From NCBI GenBank assembly GCA_036365515.1, contig CM070874.1, positions 162,584,797 through 162,648,796 of the forward strand: a stretch of DNA of 64,000 nt, in the 5' to 3' direction. This DNA comes from Torymus aiolomorphi (lineage: Eukaryota > Arthropoda > Insecta > Hymenoptera > Torymidae). Made by a program: the position numbers and the translations under genes. Below the pieces are notes generated by a model. It ran no database searches. It was given only the letters and a program-made list of their open reading frames with translations, and was not told the DNA's origin. Of this stretch, positions 54,502 through 64,000 are shown piece after piece; the first letter of the stretch is position 1, and each line of letters opens with the position of its first letter.

Positions 54502-56473
54502 CTAACCAGTCACATTTTCAGTACTGAAGCTGCGCACTCGATGACTTCGGCTAAGGGGATTCTTCCGTTCTAATTGGAAATCTGTTGACCGTGGTTTCTT
54601 ATATAAAGGGATGACCATACTATTTTTAGTTTTGTAAAAATAACATCGGATTAACATATATAATATTATTATTATCACGATGTTTCCAACAAAACATCTT
54701 TGTTGCATCTTGTGTTCTTCTTTGCGTGGATATTTGATGGAATTGACGTTCAATATCTTCCAATGAAAGTACATCATTTGTTGAGGCCCATGTTTGGACT
54801 TGTTCTGCTGATTGTTCATCGAGAATAGCTAATCCTTGCTCATTGATTGAGAAGTTATTTTTTTGTAAAAATAACGAAAAATTCAAGGGATAATCGAAGT
54901 CGTAGATAAAAGTTTCGGAGACTTCCGTCATCGAGGTTCCAAATAAAGTAATACCCGATGTCTGCGCTACACATTCACCTTTAAGACTTAGTATGCCGGT
55001 TCCATTGAGTTGAATTTTTGCTTGTCGGACTCCATCGCATATTATGTTGATATTTAATTGTCCTGCCATGGAATATAACCATTCTCCTGTAGTTTCTAAG
55101 CTTTTCCAATAAGTGGTGGTGTCATCGTGTAGTGCGATATAACAGGTTTGTATAGCTGATTTCGTTGGATTTGTTAAAAGAGAATACTCACAATGTAACT
55201 TATCTCCTTCTTCCATTATCGGATATTCGGGACAGGATAGACGTATTGCCTCATGAGTTTGGCACTTCTGTAGGTAGGCTTCGTCTGTCAAAAAGTAGCC
55301 CGGTGGGTTACTGGTTAGAAATATATATATACACCTTTAGGTTGAATCCCCATATACCCGCTCGCTCCAACATGTAATTCACGGGAAACTGGCAAAGAGT
55401 GCATTCTGTATATTAAAAAAATTTCTAAGCTGTTTAAAGGAAATTTTAATTTTACTAATAAATGACCTCCTTGCATAGACACGCTGGTTTTCAATAACAT
55501 GAGCAGCCTTTCTGGTGTACGTCGGATGTTTCCCAAGGAAGTAGATGTTGGGATTTTAACTGTTTAATGTTACTTAAAATTTGCTGGACCTGTTCATGAG
55601 AGAATAGTAGTGGATGCAGATTACCTCGTACAGTAAATTCAATCGCGTCGATCAAAACCTTATAGGACGAAATGCTGAGATCTAATGATTCTCCGAATTG
55701 TCGTGACTACTCTGCGAAGTTTTCTATTATTCTGGAACGATTTTCATTAGTTATGAAATTTTGAGTTTTTTCGAGTACATGGAGAAGTTCGTGGTGGTAA
55801 GTTTGCATTTTTCCTTCCTCCTTCGCCATCTGTTGACGTACCGCATCGAGATTTGATCGCACTATATATGTCTGTTGTTCGGCTAGAAGAGATATGTTTC
55901 TTTGCGTGTCATATAGATACTCTATCTCTCCCGTGAGATTGTCTAGGTCTCCTGCATCCATGGTTCCAAAAAGTTTCTTGGAGGTCCATCCAATGAATTC
56001 GAATGGGGCTCCCCGCTTTGTGATGAAATGCGGAAGAGGTTGTGAACTTGAGGTCATAGAGGGTAGCGTAAAATACTGGAGCAGGTCCTCCTGTAATGAT
56101 TTGAGTGATTTTAGTTGTTTTCTCAGTGATTCCAGAGGGATGACGTTATGACACTCTTGTCCCACTGCTTCTATGCAGCTCCTCCAGGCTGAGTACATCT
56201 GAGTTTCTCTCCATTCCATAGGCTGGGTCAGGCTCCTACAGTCCAACGTTGTAATAATATTCCAATAAGAACGAATCAATCTTGCTTCCCCGTGGGCTTC
56301 ATAATAGACTCCTGGGTTTCCCGAGAGGCGTGATCTTGTATGGATCTAATTCTCTGGTTCGCGTGGATAGTACTAGCACCAAAAAGAGGAACATCTCGGC
56401 TTCCTGTAACAAAATAGAGTTTATGTATAACATTGCTTAACTTTATCCTTATGTTTAAGCATTTGTTTTCCAT
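54502..56473 (-). pseudogene. env: F-like envelope glycoprotein gene, broken
   Basis: Separate minus-strand frames carry parts of an envelope protein of the insect errantivirus/baculovirus F type. The frame 55707-56279 has a basic cleavage-like KR followed by GAPFEFIGWTSKKLFG, the expected fusion-peptide position. The frame 54626-55291 has the cysteine-containing ectodomain (LSCPEYPI, IICDGVRQAKI, LKGECVAQTSG). A hydrophobic IVIIIILYMLI in another frame near 54670 fits the membrane anchor, followed by a basic tail. At least three frame changes or stops interrupt it. In intact relatives this protein mediates membrane fusion; here it cannot. Confidence 0.75.
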
Positions 56474-57626
56474 TCTCTGCCTCTACTATGACATTATTAT
56501 TATCTCGAATTTCTCTTATTAAAAATTTTCCGTTATAAAACCGATCCAATTTCCCTTTTCTTGGTTCCATTAACACATATACGATCATTCCTACTTCTAG
56601 GTGTTGTGGTCTGGCTTTTCTATCGTAATATTCTTTACTCCGATGCTTAGCAGATATTATGTTTTCTCTTGCAACATTTCTAATATTTATTAGATTTCTC
56701 ACGAGTTCGCAAACGTACGATCCGTAGGTTTGTAAAGAGAACTCATCTGCTAACTTGGTTTGATTTCGAGCCTTTCGACCATAAATGACTTCATTGGGTG
56801 TAAATCCTGTGGCAGAGTGAACAGAAGTATTGTATTCTTGCACTGCAAATGGTATGACCCTATCCCAGTCACTTTTATCACTTGCATGATTTCTAATGAA
56901 ATCGGTCAGTAGCGCGTGGCTTCGTTCTAGTGATCCATTCGACTGCGGGTGATAGACAGTTGTTGTTACGAGCTTAAATCCAAAGAATCTAGATAATTCT
57001 TCTAGTAATTTGTTTTGAAAACTTCGTCCCCTGTCACTTAGAATGATTCTCGGTACTCCATACTGGGCGATAAAGTGTCGGGCTAATGCATCAGCGATTG
57101 TTATTGCTTTGATATTAGGAATGGATACTGCAATACAAAATTTTGATAGTAGGCATTGCATGGTAAGAATATGTCGATTACCTGACGTGGTTATAGGCAG
57201 TGCTCCTTCTGTGTCTATGGCTATCTTTGCGAAGGGCTCACTGGGCGTGTCCGTAATCACCATTGTCTCCTTTGTTTTAACACGAGTTAAATTTTGCATT
57301 TGACAAATTTCGCATCTCTTTACAAAGTCATTTACTTCCTGCTTCATTCCCTTCCAATAAAACCGTTCTCGTATGCGTCTATACGTTTTCTCCATGCCAC
57401 GACGTCCTCCGAACAAGCTGTCGTGATGATCCTGCAAGACCCTATTTCTTTCTTCCTCTGGTACCGGTCTGCAAGTGCCCGAACACACGGTGATGGTCAA
57501 ATCCAGTTCACCTAAAAATTTTCTCAGCCCTTCGTTCAAAACTCCCTTTGGTATACTATCGGTGATTTCGCCGCACTTTCCTATGCGTATGGAATGTACA
57601 TCAAGATTGCGCAACATATTTTCCAA
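56421..57626 (-). pseudogene. pol: Errantivirus-like integrase
   Basis: One open frame of about 401 codons, the C-terminal piece of pol. It has the HHCC zinc region (DHHDSLFGG ... CEICQMQN), then the core with AIDTEGALP, LSDRGRSFQNK and NGSLERSH (catalytic D, D, E), and a C-terminal basic region (VYVLMEPRKGKLDRFYNGKF). The frame itself is uninterrupted; a single TGA at about 57645 separates it from the upstream pol part. Its first ~70 residues continue a macro-domain-like fold (SIRIGKCGEITDS, LDLTITVCSG). Confidence 0.85.
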
Positions 57627-57647
57627 TGTTTTTAGATAAGTAGTTCA

Positions 57648-57947
57648 ATTTTTGGGTGTTATTGCTTCTCTATGACTCGCTGATACCACTAGACTAAATA
57701 TATTGCGATTTCGATATGGGGTAACTATTACGTCACCTACTCGAGGATTCAATTTTGATAGTTCAATTTGACTAATAGCTCCGAGATCTAACAAAATTAA
57801 ATTATTATCGGAATCGGGGCTCAGATCCTCGGTAATGAAATGTACCCAATTATCTTTCAAATAAGTAAAATTCTCTCGAGTAGGGACTAACCTGAATGCG
57901 TTCTGATTAGGCGCCTTTCTTACGAATCCATTCGTATCCGAGCCCAA
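57648..57947 (-). pseudogene. pol: Pol linker with macro-domain-like sequence
   Basis: The frame has NWVHFITEDLSPDSD, then GDVIVTPYRNRNIFSLVVS. Together with the start of the next frame it resembles the second half of a macro domain (ADP-ribose binding fold), which I recall in pol of some insect Gypsy elements between RNase H and integrase. A TGA ends it. Confidence 0.4.
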
Positions 57948-58103
57948 GGTATCGGGTAAGAACGTGTCATGTACAAATATTCCAGACGTTTCCTTAGGCT
58001 TTTCCCATGTTACAAGCGTTGACTCTAATTTGGGCTGACCTTCACTTGATGCAACGGTCTCTTCTTCTCCGCTATCTTCTTGTTGAATTGTCGACAGCTG
58101 AGG

Positions 58104-59335
58104 TTATTGCTGTTGTGATTTTGTAGGTGTTGTTGGAATTGGAGTAGAACGTACTAGCGGTCGTGGCCTGGTTCGGATTGATGAAGATACTGACACAGGC
58201 GCTACTTGACTTATGTCTGTGTTTAAAAAGGATCCCCTTCTCCATGATTGTACTACTTTTGGTGCGACTTCTTCTTTCTCTGCACGGCCTCCATGTTCGC
58301 TTAGCGGGACGGCCTCGTGAGGTTTCACAGGTGAAGGTGGTAAGGATTTAGTATTACGAGAAACGAAAGGGACTGGTAGGTCTTCAAAGTTACCGGAAAT
58401 TTGCAACTCTCCTTCCCCATCTATCATCGGTGGTGTATGCAAATCTTCACGAGTGACTTCTAGCTCTCCAATAGACTGTTGGTTATTCCCAGACTCACTG
58501 GCCTGTTGCTTGTATGAATCCCATAGGCTAGTCGTAGTCCATTCCTTGAGGAACTCGCTTTTGCCTTCTCGACTGAAATTGGTTGGTTGCACACCATCTT
58601 GATCGGTTTTCGCAGGCAGGTCGTCCGGTACTACCGATCGTCGTATAGTAGACTGAAAAATAGGTAATAAGTCACCTTCGAAAGATGAAGATGAAGAATC
58701 ATTGGATGCTACGTGTGTGACGGAAGCATTAGATGCATCGTCTTCTATACAATCCTTACTCTCTATCACAGTCTTATTCGCTTCCTCTTCAGAACTCGAG
58801 TCGCTGTTCTTTTCGAAACCCTCGGGATTTTCCTGATGTGACCTCAGCTGATGCATCGAGTAAACTCGGCATGAGGGATTGATCTCTTAAAGATATGGGT
58901 GGCACGTGCGGTTCTTCAGATGCTTCCCTTTCAGAGGACGAGAGTTCCATCGACGTTTCGTCCGATGGTGTAGATAATGGTTTGGTATCCACCTTCGAAC
59001 TGGAAGGTTCAGGCTGTATTTCTTTTCGCATCTTTATTCGTTTTGCTATTGTACTAGCATCGAGACTTCCTTGGCCTGGTTCCATCCCTGGTGGTGGTAA
59101 AAGGGGAGAATTCTTAGACCCTTTCTTTCTTCCACGTCGAGGACGGTTTTGCGGTACTTCAGAGTCTGACCCACTTACATCCGATGATGTTCGTGTCTGG
59201 GCTTGTCGAGCTAAAGAAGTTTTAGTTGGTCTAGGTTTTTTAATAGGGTATGCACGAGCTTTTAATTGCGGTTCGTCTTCTTCCCCTGAAGCATCGCAAT
59301 CCGATGACCTCGAAGAAAAAGCGGTTTCACAGTGG
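58104..59335 (-). pseudogene. pol: Disordered acidic/serine-proline-rich pol linker
   Basis: Frames 58104-58856 and 58789-59085 are rich in E, S, P and T (DSSSSSFEGDLLP, PVSVSSSIRTRPRP, SSEREASEEPHVPP) with no known domain. They lie between RNase H and integrase in element order, and a frame change separates them. Length is unusual for a Gypsy pol linker. Confidence 0.5.
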
Positions 59336-59337
59336 TG

Positions 59338-61260
59338 TCATCGTAACAGCTGACGAGGCGGAGCCGAGGCGTTCATTGACTCTCCTTCCGGATTTGGGTT
59401 TCGCGACAAGGCATCTGCGTTGGTGTTTAGTTTTCCTGGTTTATATATGAATTTATAATCGTATCCTCTCAAACGAGCTCTCCAGCGATTGAGATGACTC
59501 ATGGGATCCTTGATAGAGTCGATCCACGTTAAAGGTTCATAATCCCCGTAGATGGTGAAAGTGCGACCATACAGATAATGTCTGAAATGCTGGATCGCGG
59601 CTATAACAGCTAGACATTCCGTTTCTGTTGTTGAATAATTAAGTTCACTTTTATTGAGACTGCGAGACATGTATGCGATTGGATGATCATTTGGTGGATC
59701 CCCTTGACTGAGAACGGCCCCGATAGTTTCGTTTGATGCATCTGTAGTTAAGATAAAAGGTTTACTTAAATCTGCATATACCAATACCAGTGATTCACAT
59801 AGTGCGTCCTTTAGTATCTGGAAACTCTTTTGTTCTTCGTCGGTCCATTTAAAACTCCTTCCTTTGAGGCGATTGAGTCGACGTGCTTTGCTTGCGAAAT
59901 CGAAAATAAAACGACGGTAGTAGCCGTCTAGGCCCAAGAATTGCCGAATTTGCGTTACACTTTTCGGAACTGGAAAGTTGGCTACAGCGGTCACTTTTCC
60001 TGGGTCAGGTCGAACTCCGTACGATCCGATTTTGTGTCCTAAATACGTGACCTCTGGAGTCAGCAATTCGCACTTATCGATTTGCAAACGTAGGCCTGCC
60101 TTTGATAGGCGTTCGTATGTACGAAGCACTTTATCCTCGTGTTCTTCATGTGTCTTGGAATATATTATAATATCATCCAGATAAACAAAAAGTTCCGTAC
60201 CTTGCATCCCCAGCAGAACGTGGTCCATGAGACGTTGAAACGTGGGTGGTGCGTTGTTGAGTTCGAAGGGCATAAAAACGTATTCGTAATAATCATACGG
60301 AGTGCTGAAGGCGGTCTTCTGCCTGTCTCTCGGTTCCACTTTAATTTGATGGAATCCACTGACCAGATCAAAGACAGAAAAGTATTCGGCTCCTCCTATC
60401 TCTTTCAGAATCTCTGTAATGTTGGGTAGAGGATAAGCGTCTGGAATAGTTTTCTCATTTAGCTTACGATAGTCGATTACGAAACGATATTTCTTCTTAC
60501 CGTCTGGTCCCAGTTTCTTTGGAACAATCAATAGTGGGCTATTATATGAAGACTCGGAAGGCTGAATAACGCTGTCGTTCAGGAGTTTGTCAACTTGTTC
60601 TCGCATTTCTTGATGGAGTGCGGGCGGATATCTATACTGCTTGGTAAATATGGGCTGATCATCGACTGTATTGATGTGATATTTTACTACCTGTGAGCGG
60701 GGTGGTGGATCTCCTTTTAATAGAAAAAGGTAATGATACTCCTCTACAATCCTTCGGATTTGTTCCGTAGCTTGGTTATCGTGATGTTCCCTATGTAATC
60801 TTTCGCATATATGCTTTATCCTCTCCGTGACTGGAGGTTCTTCGGGTGTCGAGCTGTCTGAACCAAAGAAATCTTCGGACATGTCCAGATCAAAAGGCTG
60901 CAACTCTTGTGGTGGTATTTCTATATTGACTTTGTGGTTGCACGTATTGATGGCCATTACGAAACAGCGCCCGTTGTTGTTGGTAACAACTGCTTCACCG
61001 ATATAGACTCCTTGAGGCGTTGGTATCTGGGCCAAGTAGCCTTCGCCGCTTGGTGATGTTTGAGTAACTGGGATGTTCAGTACTACTCTTGAACGTACCG
61101 GTAGTCTCTGATAGAGTATAGTAGGCCGCAATGTACATACCCTTTCCTTATTCCCGGCGATCTTTTGGAATAGTCCTCGCTCTGCGTCAAGGGCCTGAGG
61201 CGATCTGTTACAGAAAGGAATAGGATCTGTAGGTCGGGAAGCCAGTATTAATACCTCCAA
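59338..61260 (-). pseudogene. pol: Errantivirus-like reverse transcriptase and RNase H
   Basis: A 640-codon open frame holds the end of the protease linker, then RT with YRFVIDYRKLNEKTIPDAYP, FSVFDLVSGFHQI, FELNNAPPTFQRLMD and FVYLDDIIIYS, and RNase H with TTDASNETIGAVLSQ, STTETECLAV and NTNADALSRNP. Motifs are intact (YLDD). The F in MPFELNN replaces the usual G of the PFGL motif. It ends in a stop at 59338 after a short variable tail. Upstream, the protease is interrupted, so the polyprotein is not made whole. Confidence 0.9.
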
Positions 61261-61550
61261 GCTGTAACAGATGTGAGCTTTCTCTTCCTTGAAAAACGGG
61301 GCTCCTAGAATGGCATCCTGTAAAATTGGAGTAGTCGGAGATAAAACATGAAACTTATGATGTTTATCAAATATCTTTATCTTTACTGCGCCTAGTGGTT
61401 TGGCAGGGCTAGTAAAAATGCCGGTTATTTATAATATGTGTGATGAATCTATCGTGACAGATGTGTCAAGTACGTCACTTTTTACTGCATTAACGTCTGC
61501 AGCCGTATCTATTAAAAATATACCCGTACCTCCTGCCATGTTCTCTGTTT
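61261..61550 (-). pseudogene. pol: Errantivirus-like protease with in-frame stop
   Basis: The reading includes GIFLIDTAADVNAV, the aspartic protease active-site position (D-T-A), and later ILQDAILGAPFF (usual I-L-G-x-D/P-F). An in-frame TAA at about 61430 lies between them, so the protease is defective. Confidence 0.75.
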
Positions 61551-63048
61551 TTACTTGTATTGTCGGTGCGACGCTCCCTGAGTTGACATAGCAGAGCGTT
61601 CCGGTTCCTCGAACCTCACCGTGGGACGCGGTGTTTCGGTATTGCTCGTCGCTGCGTCCCGTCGTCGAGCACCTGATGAGTTTAAAGACTCTCCTGTGTT
61701 GTGATAGTTTCCAGATCTATCCGGCGTGGCTTCCCTCGGCCGATAACTGGACGGTGGTTGTTGCGGTTGTCGTGGATAGTAATATGGTTGAGGAGGTAGT
61801 ATTGGCAAAGGAAGGTTTTGAGGTGGATAATATCCAGCCACTTCTCGATAAGGAGACCGGGATCGAGGAGGCGTCGGCGTTGAATAAGGAGGTGTTGTCC
61901 TACTTCGTCTCACGGGTCCTGGCGATAAGTGATCCTGGTAATAACTGAGTTGTGCTGAAGCATTTATTCTTCCTTGTTCTATGTACCTTCCTCGAAGGCT
62001 GTATCATTCCTATCGTAATAGTATGGCATAATGTGTCGGTGATAACTGCCTGGACTGGCGAGTCTACATACCGAGGTGGAGGTGGTAAGTAGACTACCTG
62101 CGGCTGTTTAGACATGCGGTTCCCTTTTCGCCTGTCTCTTCTGGAGTGTTCGTGGCTACTAGACTCGTCCCCACTGTCATCAAAGCTGGATTCGTGTCTT
62201 CTCGAGCAGCGCTTGCTCTTACTGCGGCTCTTTTGAGGTTGGCTACTCGATGTAAGATGCGGCACTGTATTTGCAGCAGCAGTTGGAATTGATGATGCTG
62301 CTCGTTGCGCAAAGTCCGTGGGTCCAGCTAATGTCAAATTCTCGCGTAGCAGCTGACATATTTTTGTTGTATTAGACCCAGTCGGAACTCGGTAGCGTTC
62401 TTGGGCCTGCGCAGTATTTAGCGCTTGTTCCAAACTGGTCGGGGCGTCGGCAGCAAAACTGGTACACCATCCATCTGGTAACCCTTCCATGAAAGCGTCG
62501 ATGGCGAGGTACTCCAAATGTGCGACTGTGTTGGCCTGATTTGACGTAGGAGGCAAATCTTTCTTGAGAGCGGTGGCGGCTGCAGTTTTATAACCTACCA
62601 CTCGATCGTAGAAATCTTTGGCTGACTCACCTGTTCGCATCTTTGCAGACCACATCAGTTTCACATACTCGGAGTATGTTTTTGTTTGAGTGGTAGCGGC
62701 TAGTAACATCGATTCTAGGTGATCCAAATCTCGAACTGTTTGGTTTCTTATGACAGTTCGCGCTCCTCCCTTGATGTGTGCGAGCACTATCTTTAGATAA
62801 CTTTCTTCTAATGCAGGGTCGTTGAGTTCGGCACTGCCCATCCGAGCTGTCTGCATAAAGTCATCCAAAGGCAAACTTTCTCCATCGTAGTCAGAGAGCC
62901 GTAAAGGCACTCGTGTGAGGCTGTGTGTCTGTTCGGCGGCAGCCATCCGTTGTTGAAATGTTTGTGCCTCTTGTCTGCGATACGTCTCTACTAATTGTGA
63001 CCACTTTTCGAGATCCTTCTCCCGGTCAATATCTTCTAGCGTTACCAT
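61551..63048 (-). pseudogene. gag: Errantivirus-like gag, frameshifted near its end
   Basis: The frame begins at ATG (63046-63048) with a charged helical start, then a capsid-like region (DYDGESLPLDDFMQTARMG ... MRTGESAKDFYDRVVGYK ... EQALNTAQAQERYRV), then an arginine/serine-rich segment. Beyond about 62010 the true frame continues as 61551-61913, rich in proline and tyrosine (PQPYYYPRQPQQPP). There is no CCHC knuckle, as in other errantiviruses. The frame change interrupts the protein. Confidence 0.75.
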
Positions 63049-63097
63049 GATGATAGATTTATGACTTTATCTTCAATCCTAGAACAGTTTAGGCTAG

Positions 63098-63118
63098 ACT
63101 CCCCACAAGGGATGCCAA
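63098..63118 (-). promoter_or_regulatory. Primer binding site candidate
   Basis: On the minus strand TGGCATCCCTTGTGGGGAG starts two bases after the LTR end. The tRNA could not be assigned from memory. Confidence 0.5.
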
Positions 63119-63119
63119 T

Positions 63120-63753
63120 TGTTACGCCCAGAATCGGGTGTACTTAAATATAAAGGTTGTGTGTCCTGGGAGTTTAGCCTCGCTCGAGAGCTCCCACTGG
63201 TCTAGGATTAAGAAATTGAAGATTATAATATGTGTATATATGTATGTATATTTTTCGTATATTGAACTTTGATACAATAATGTAACGACGCTTTTGGCAA
63301 TAACGTGTGTAGAAAATATATATACTTATGTTGGATTTGTTATGTGCACTTTGATACAATAATGTAACGACGCTTTTTGCACAACTTACAATCTAGTTCT
63401 TGCTGGATCTTGAGTCGGAGGCTCGTAACGCTGGAATCCTGCAGCGGGTACCCAAGTCTTCGGTAGTTCGGCCTTGATCAACTATGCAGAGGCACGCCAG
63501 AGGAAGTTCGGGAGTGACATTGTCTCCTCGTTCACACGCGGTCTTATACCCGACGAGAAGATAAAAAGATGAAATAAGTATTACACGTAAGTCGGGTGCT
63601 TACGCGTAATTTCGGCAAGCGATTACAAAACTGCTGGCGGCGACCGCGATTCTATATAACCGTACGCGATATATTAGCCTGTTCGATTGCGAAAATGTAC
63701 GAAAAGTCGGTTGATAACAGACGTCATCATACGATGTGACGACGGATGTCACA
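63120..63753 (-). repeat. 5' LTR of errantivirus-like element
   Basis: 634 bp, TGTTACGCCCAGAAT to GACGGATGTCACA, followed by ATAG (63754-63757). Confidence 0.9.
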
Positions 63754-64000
63754 ATAGTAACATTTATGGCAGTCTCAGGCGTGACTGAGCACTTAAGTAA
63801 AATGAAATTGATTTTGAGATGTTAAATAGGAATAATAATCATTTGATTAAATACACTAATAAAGAAATAAAAATTAGATCAGAAACGGGTAGAGAGTTCA
63901 AGTTAAATAACGTATTGTATTCTGAGGAGTTACCAGAGAATTTATAGTCACTTAGACAGTTTGTTGATCAGGGTTTACAAATCCATTTAGACAATTGCAG
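63754..64000 (+). pseudogene. pol: Copia-type protease region, continues past window
   Basis: Directly after the insertion, translation gives AVSGVTEHLSKMKLIL, the place of the Copia protease D-S-G-A-T-E-H-L motif (here V-S-G-V), then FKLNNVLYSEELPENL and LRQFVDQGLQIHLDNC. Stops are present (for example after PENL). It completes the Copia gag at 49985-50983. Confidence 0.7.

Larger units (their letters stand above)
50984..63753 (-). mobile_element. Errantivirus-like Ty3/Gypsy element with env (12.77 kb), inserted in Copia
   Basis: Two direct LTRs (50984-51619 and 63120-63753) with TG...CA ends flank gag, pol and env on the minus strand. The target duplication ATAG is present at 50980-50983 and 63754-63757, and the host sequence (Copia) continues across. 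A polypurine tract adjoins the left LTR and a TGG-starting primer site lies two bases from the right one. Stops and frameshifts in gag, protease, pol and env make it defective. The LTRs differ by two ~25-bp indels plus substitutions. Confidence 0.9.

Overview
The window looks like insect nuclear DNA. It is AT-rich, has few recognisable host genes, and is packed with nested transposable elements. The evidence is: insect-type LTR retrotransposons (a CsRn1-like element with its CHCC gag motif, an env-bearing errantivirus-like element, a Copia element), an R1-clade-like non-LTR element with a DUF4780-type ORF1, piggyBac-, pogo- and Kolobok-like DNA transposons, and decayed copies of two animal genes (NASP-like, TTC14-like). 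GC/CpG-rich patches with GA runs alternate with AT-rich DNA, which I associate with hymenopterans. That assignment is an inference; no taxon-specific host gene is visible. I see no bacterial genes, rRNA operon or CRISPR array.

Layout. 1-6.8 kb: an R1-like non-LTR element (EN and start of RT at the left, C-terminus and AAT tail at the right) split by an unidentified repeat, which is itself split by a complete TTAA-flanked, Kolobok-like transposon with an intact 580-codon transposase; that transposon carries a PIF/Harbinger-like MITE. 6.8-8.3 kb: GC-rich then AT-rich DNA. 8.4-13.9 kb: a decayed Gypsy element on the minus strand with a tRNA-Lys-type primer site and a 1.46 kb LTR carrying spaced GTGTGTGCACG boxes. 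13.9-19.5 kb: AT-rich DNA, then a NASP-like pseudogene with a tandem duplication. 20.0-23.7 kb: piggyBac-like element with very long inverted repeats. 26.0-31.8 kb: nearly complete CsRn1-like Gypsy element with a textbook -1 slippery site. 31.8-33.0 kb: hairpin MITE and pseudogene fragments. 33.2-43.2 kb: segment bracketed by ~1 kb inverted arms, containing a broken pogo-like transposase, a MITE housing a CCCTAAA-rich minisatellite, a tRNA-like unit and a non-LTR fragment in a GA microsatellite.

44.2-50.0 kb: palindromic (foldback) arms, the third of which is interrupted by an apparently complete 3.6 kb DNA transposon with ~0.7 kb inverted repeats and one intact ORF (about 612 codons from its ATG) of a family I associate with the bracovirus protein Cc8L18.2. 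From 50.0 kb to the end: a decayed Copia element split by a 12.77 kb errantivirus-like element (minus strand) with both LTRs, ATAG target duplication, polypurine tract, gag, pol and a broken F-like env.

The elements work as independent selfish units; there is no operon or shared pathway. The two intact transposase ORFs (Kolobok-like, and Cc8L18.2-like) and the long uninterrupted CsRn1-like pol are the best candidates for recent activity. The LTR pairs differ visibly (indels and substitutions), so those insertions are not brand new.
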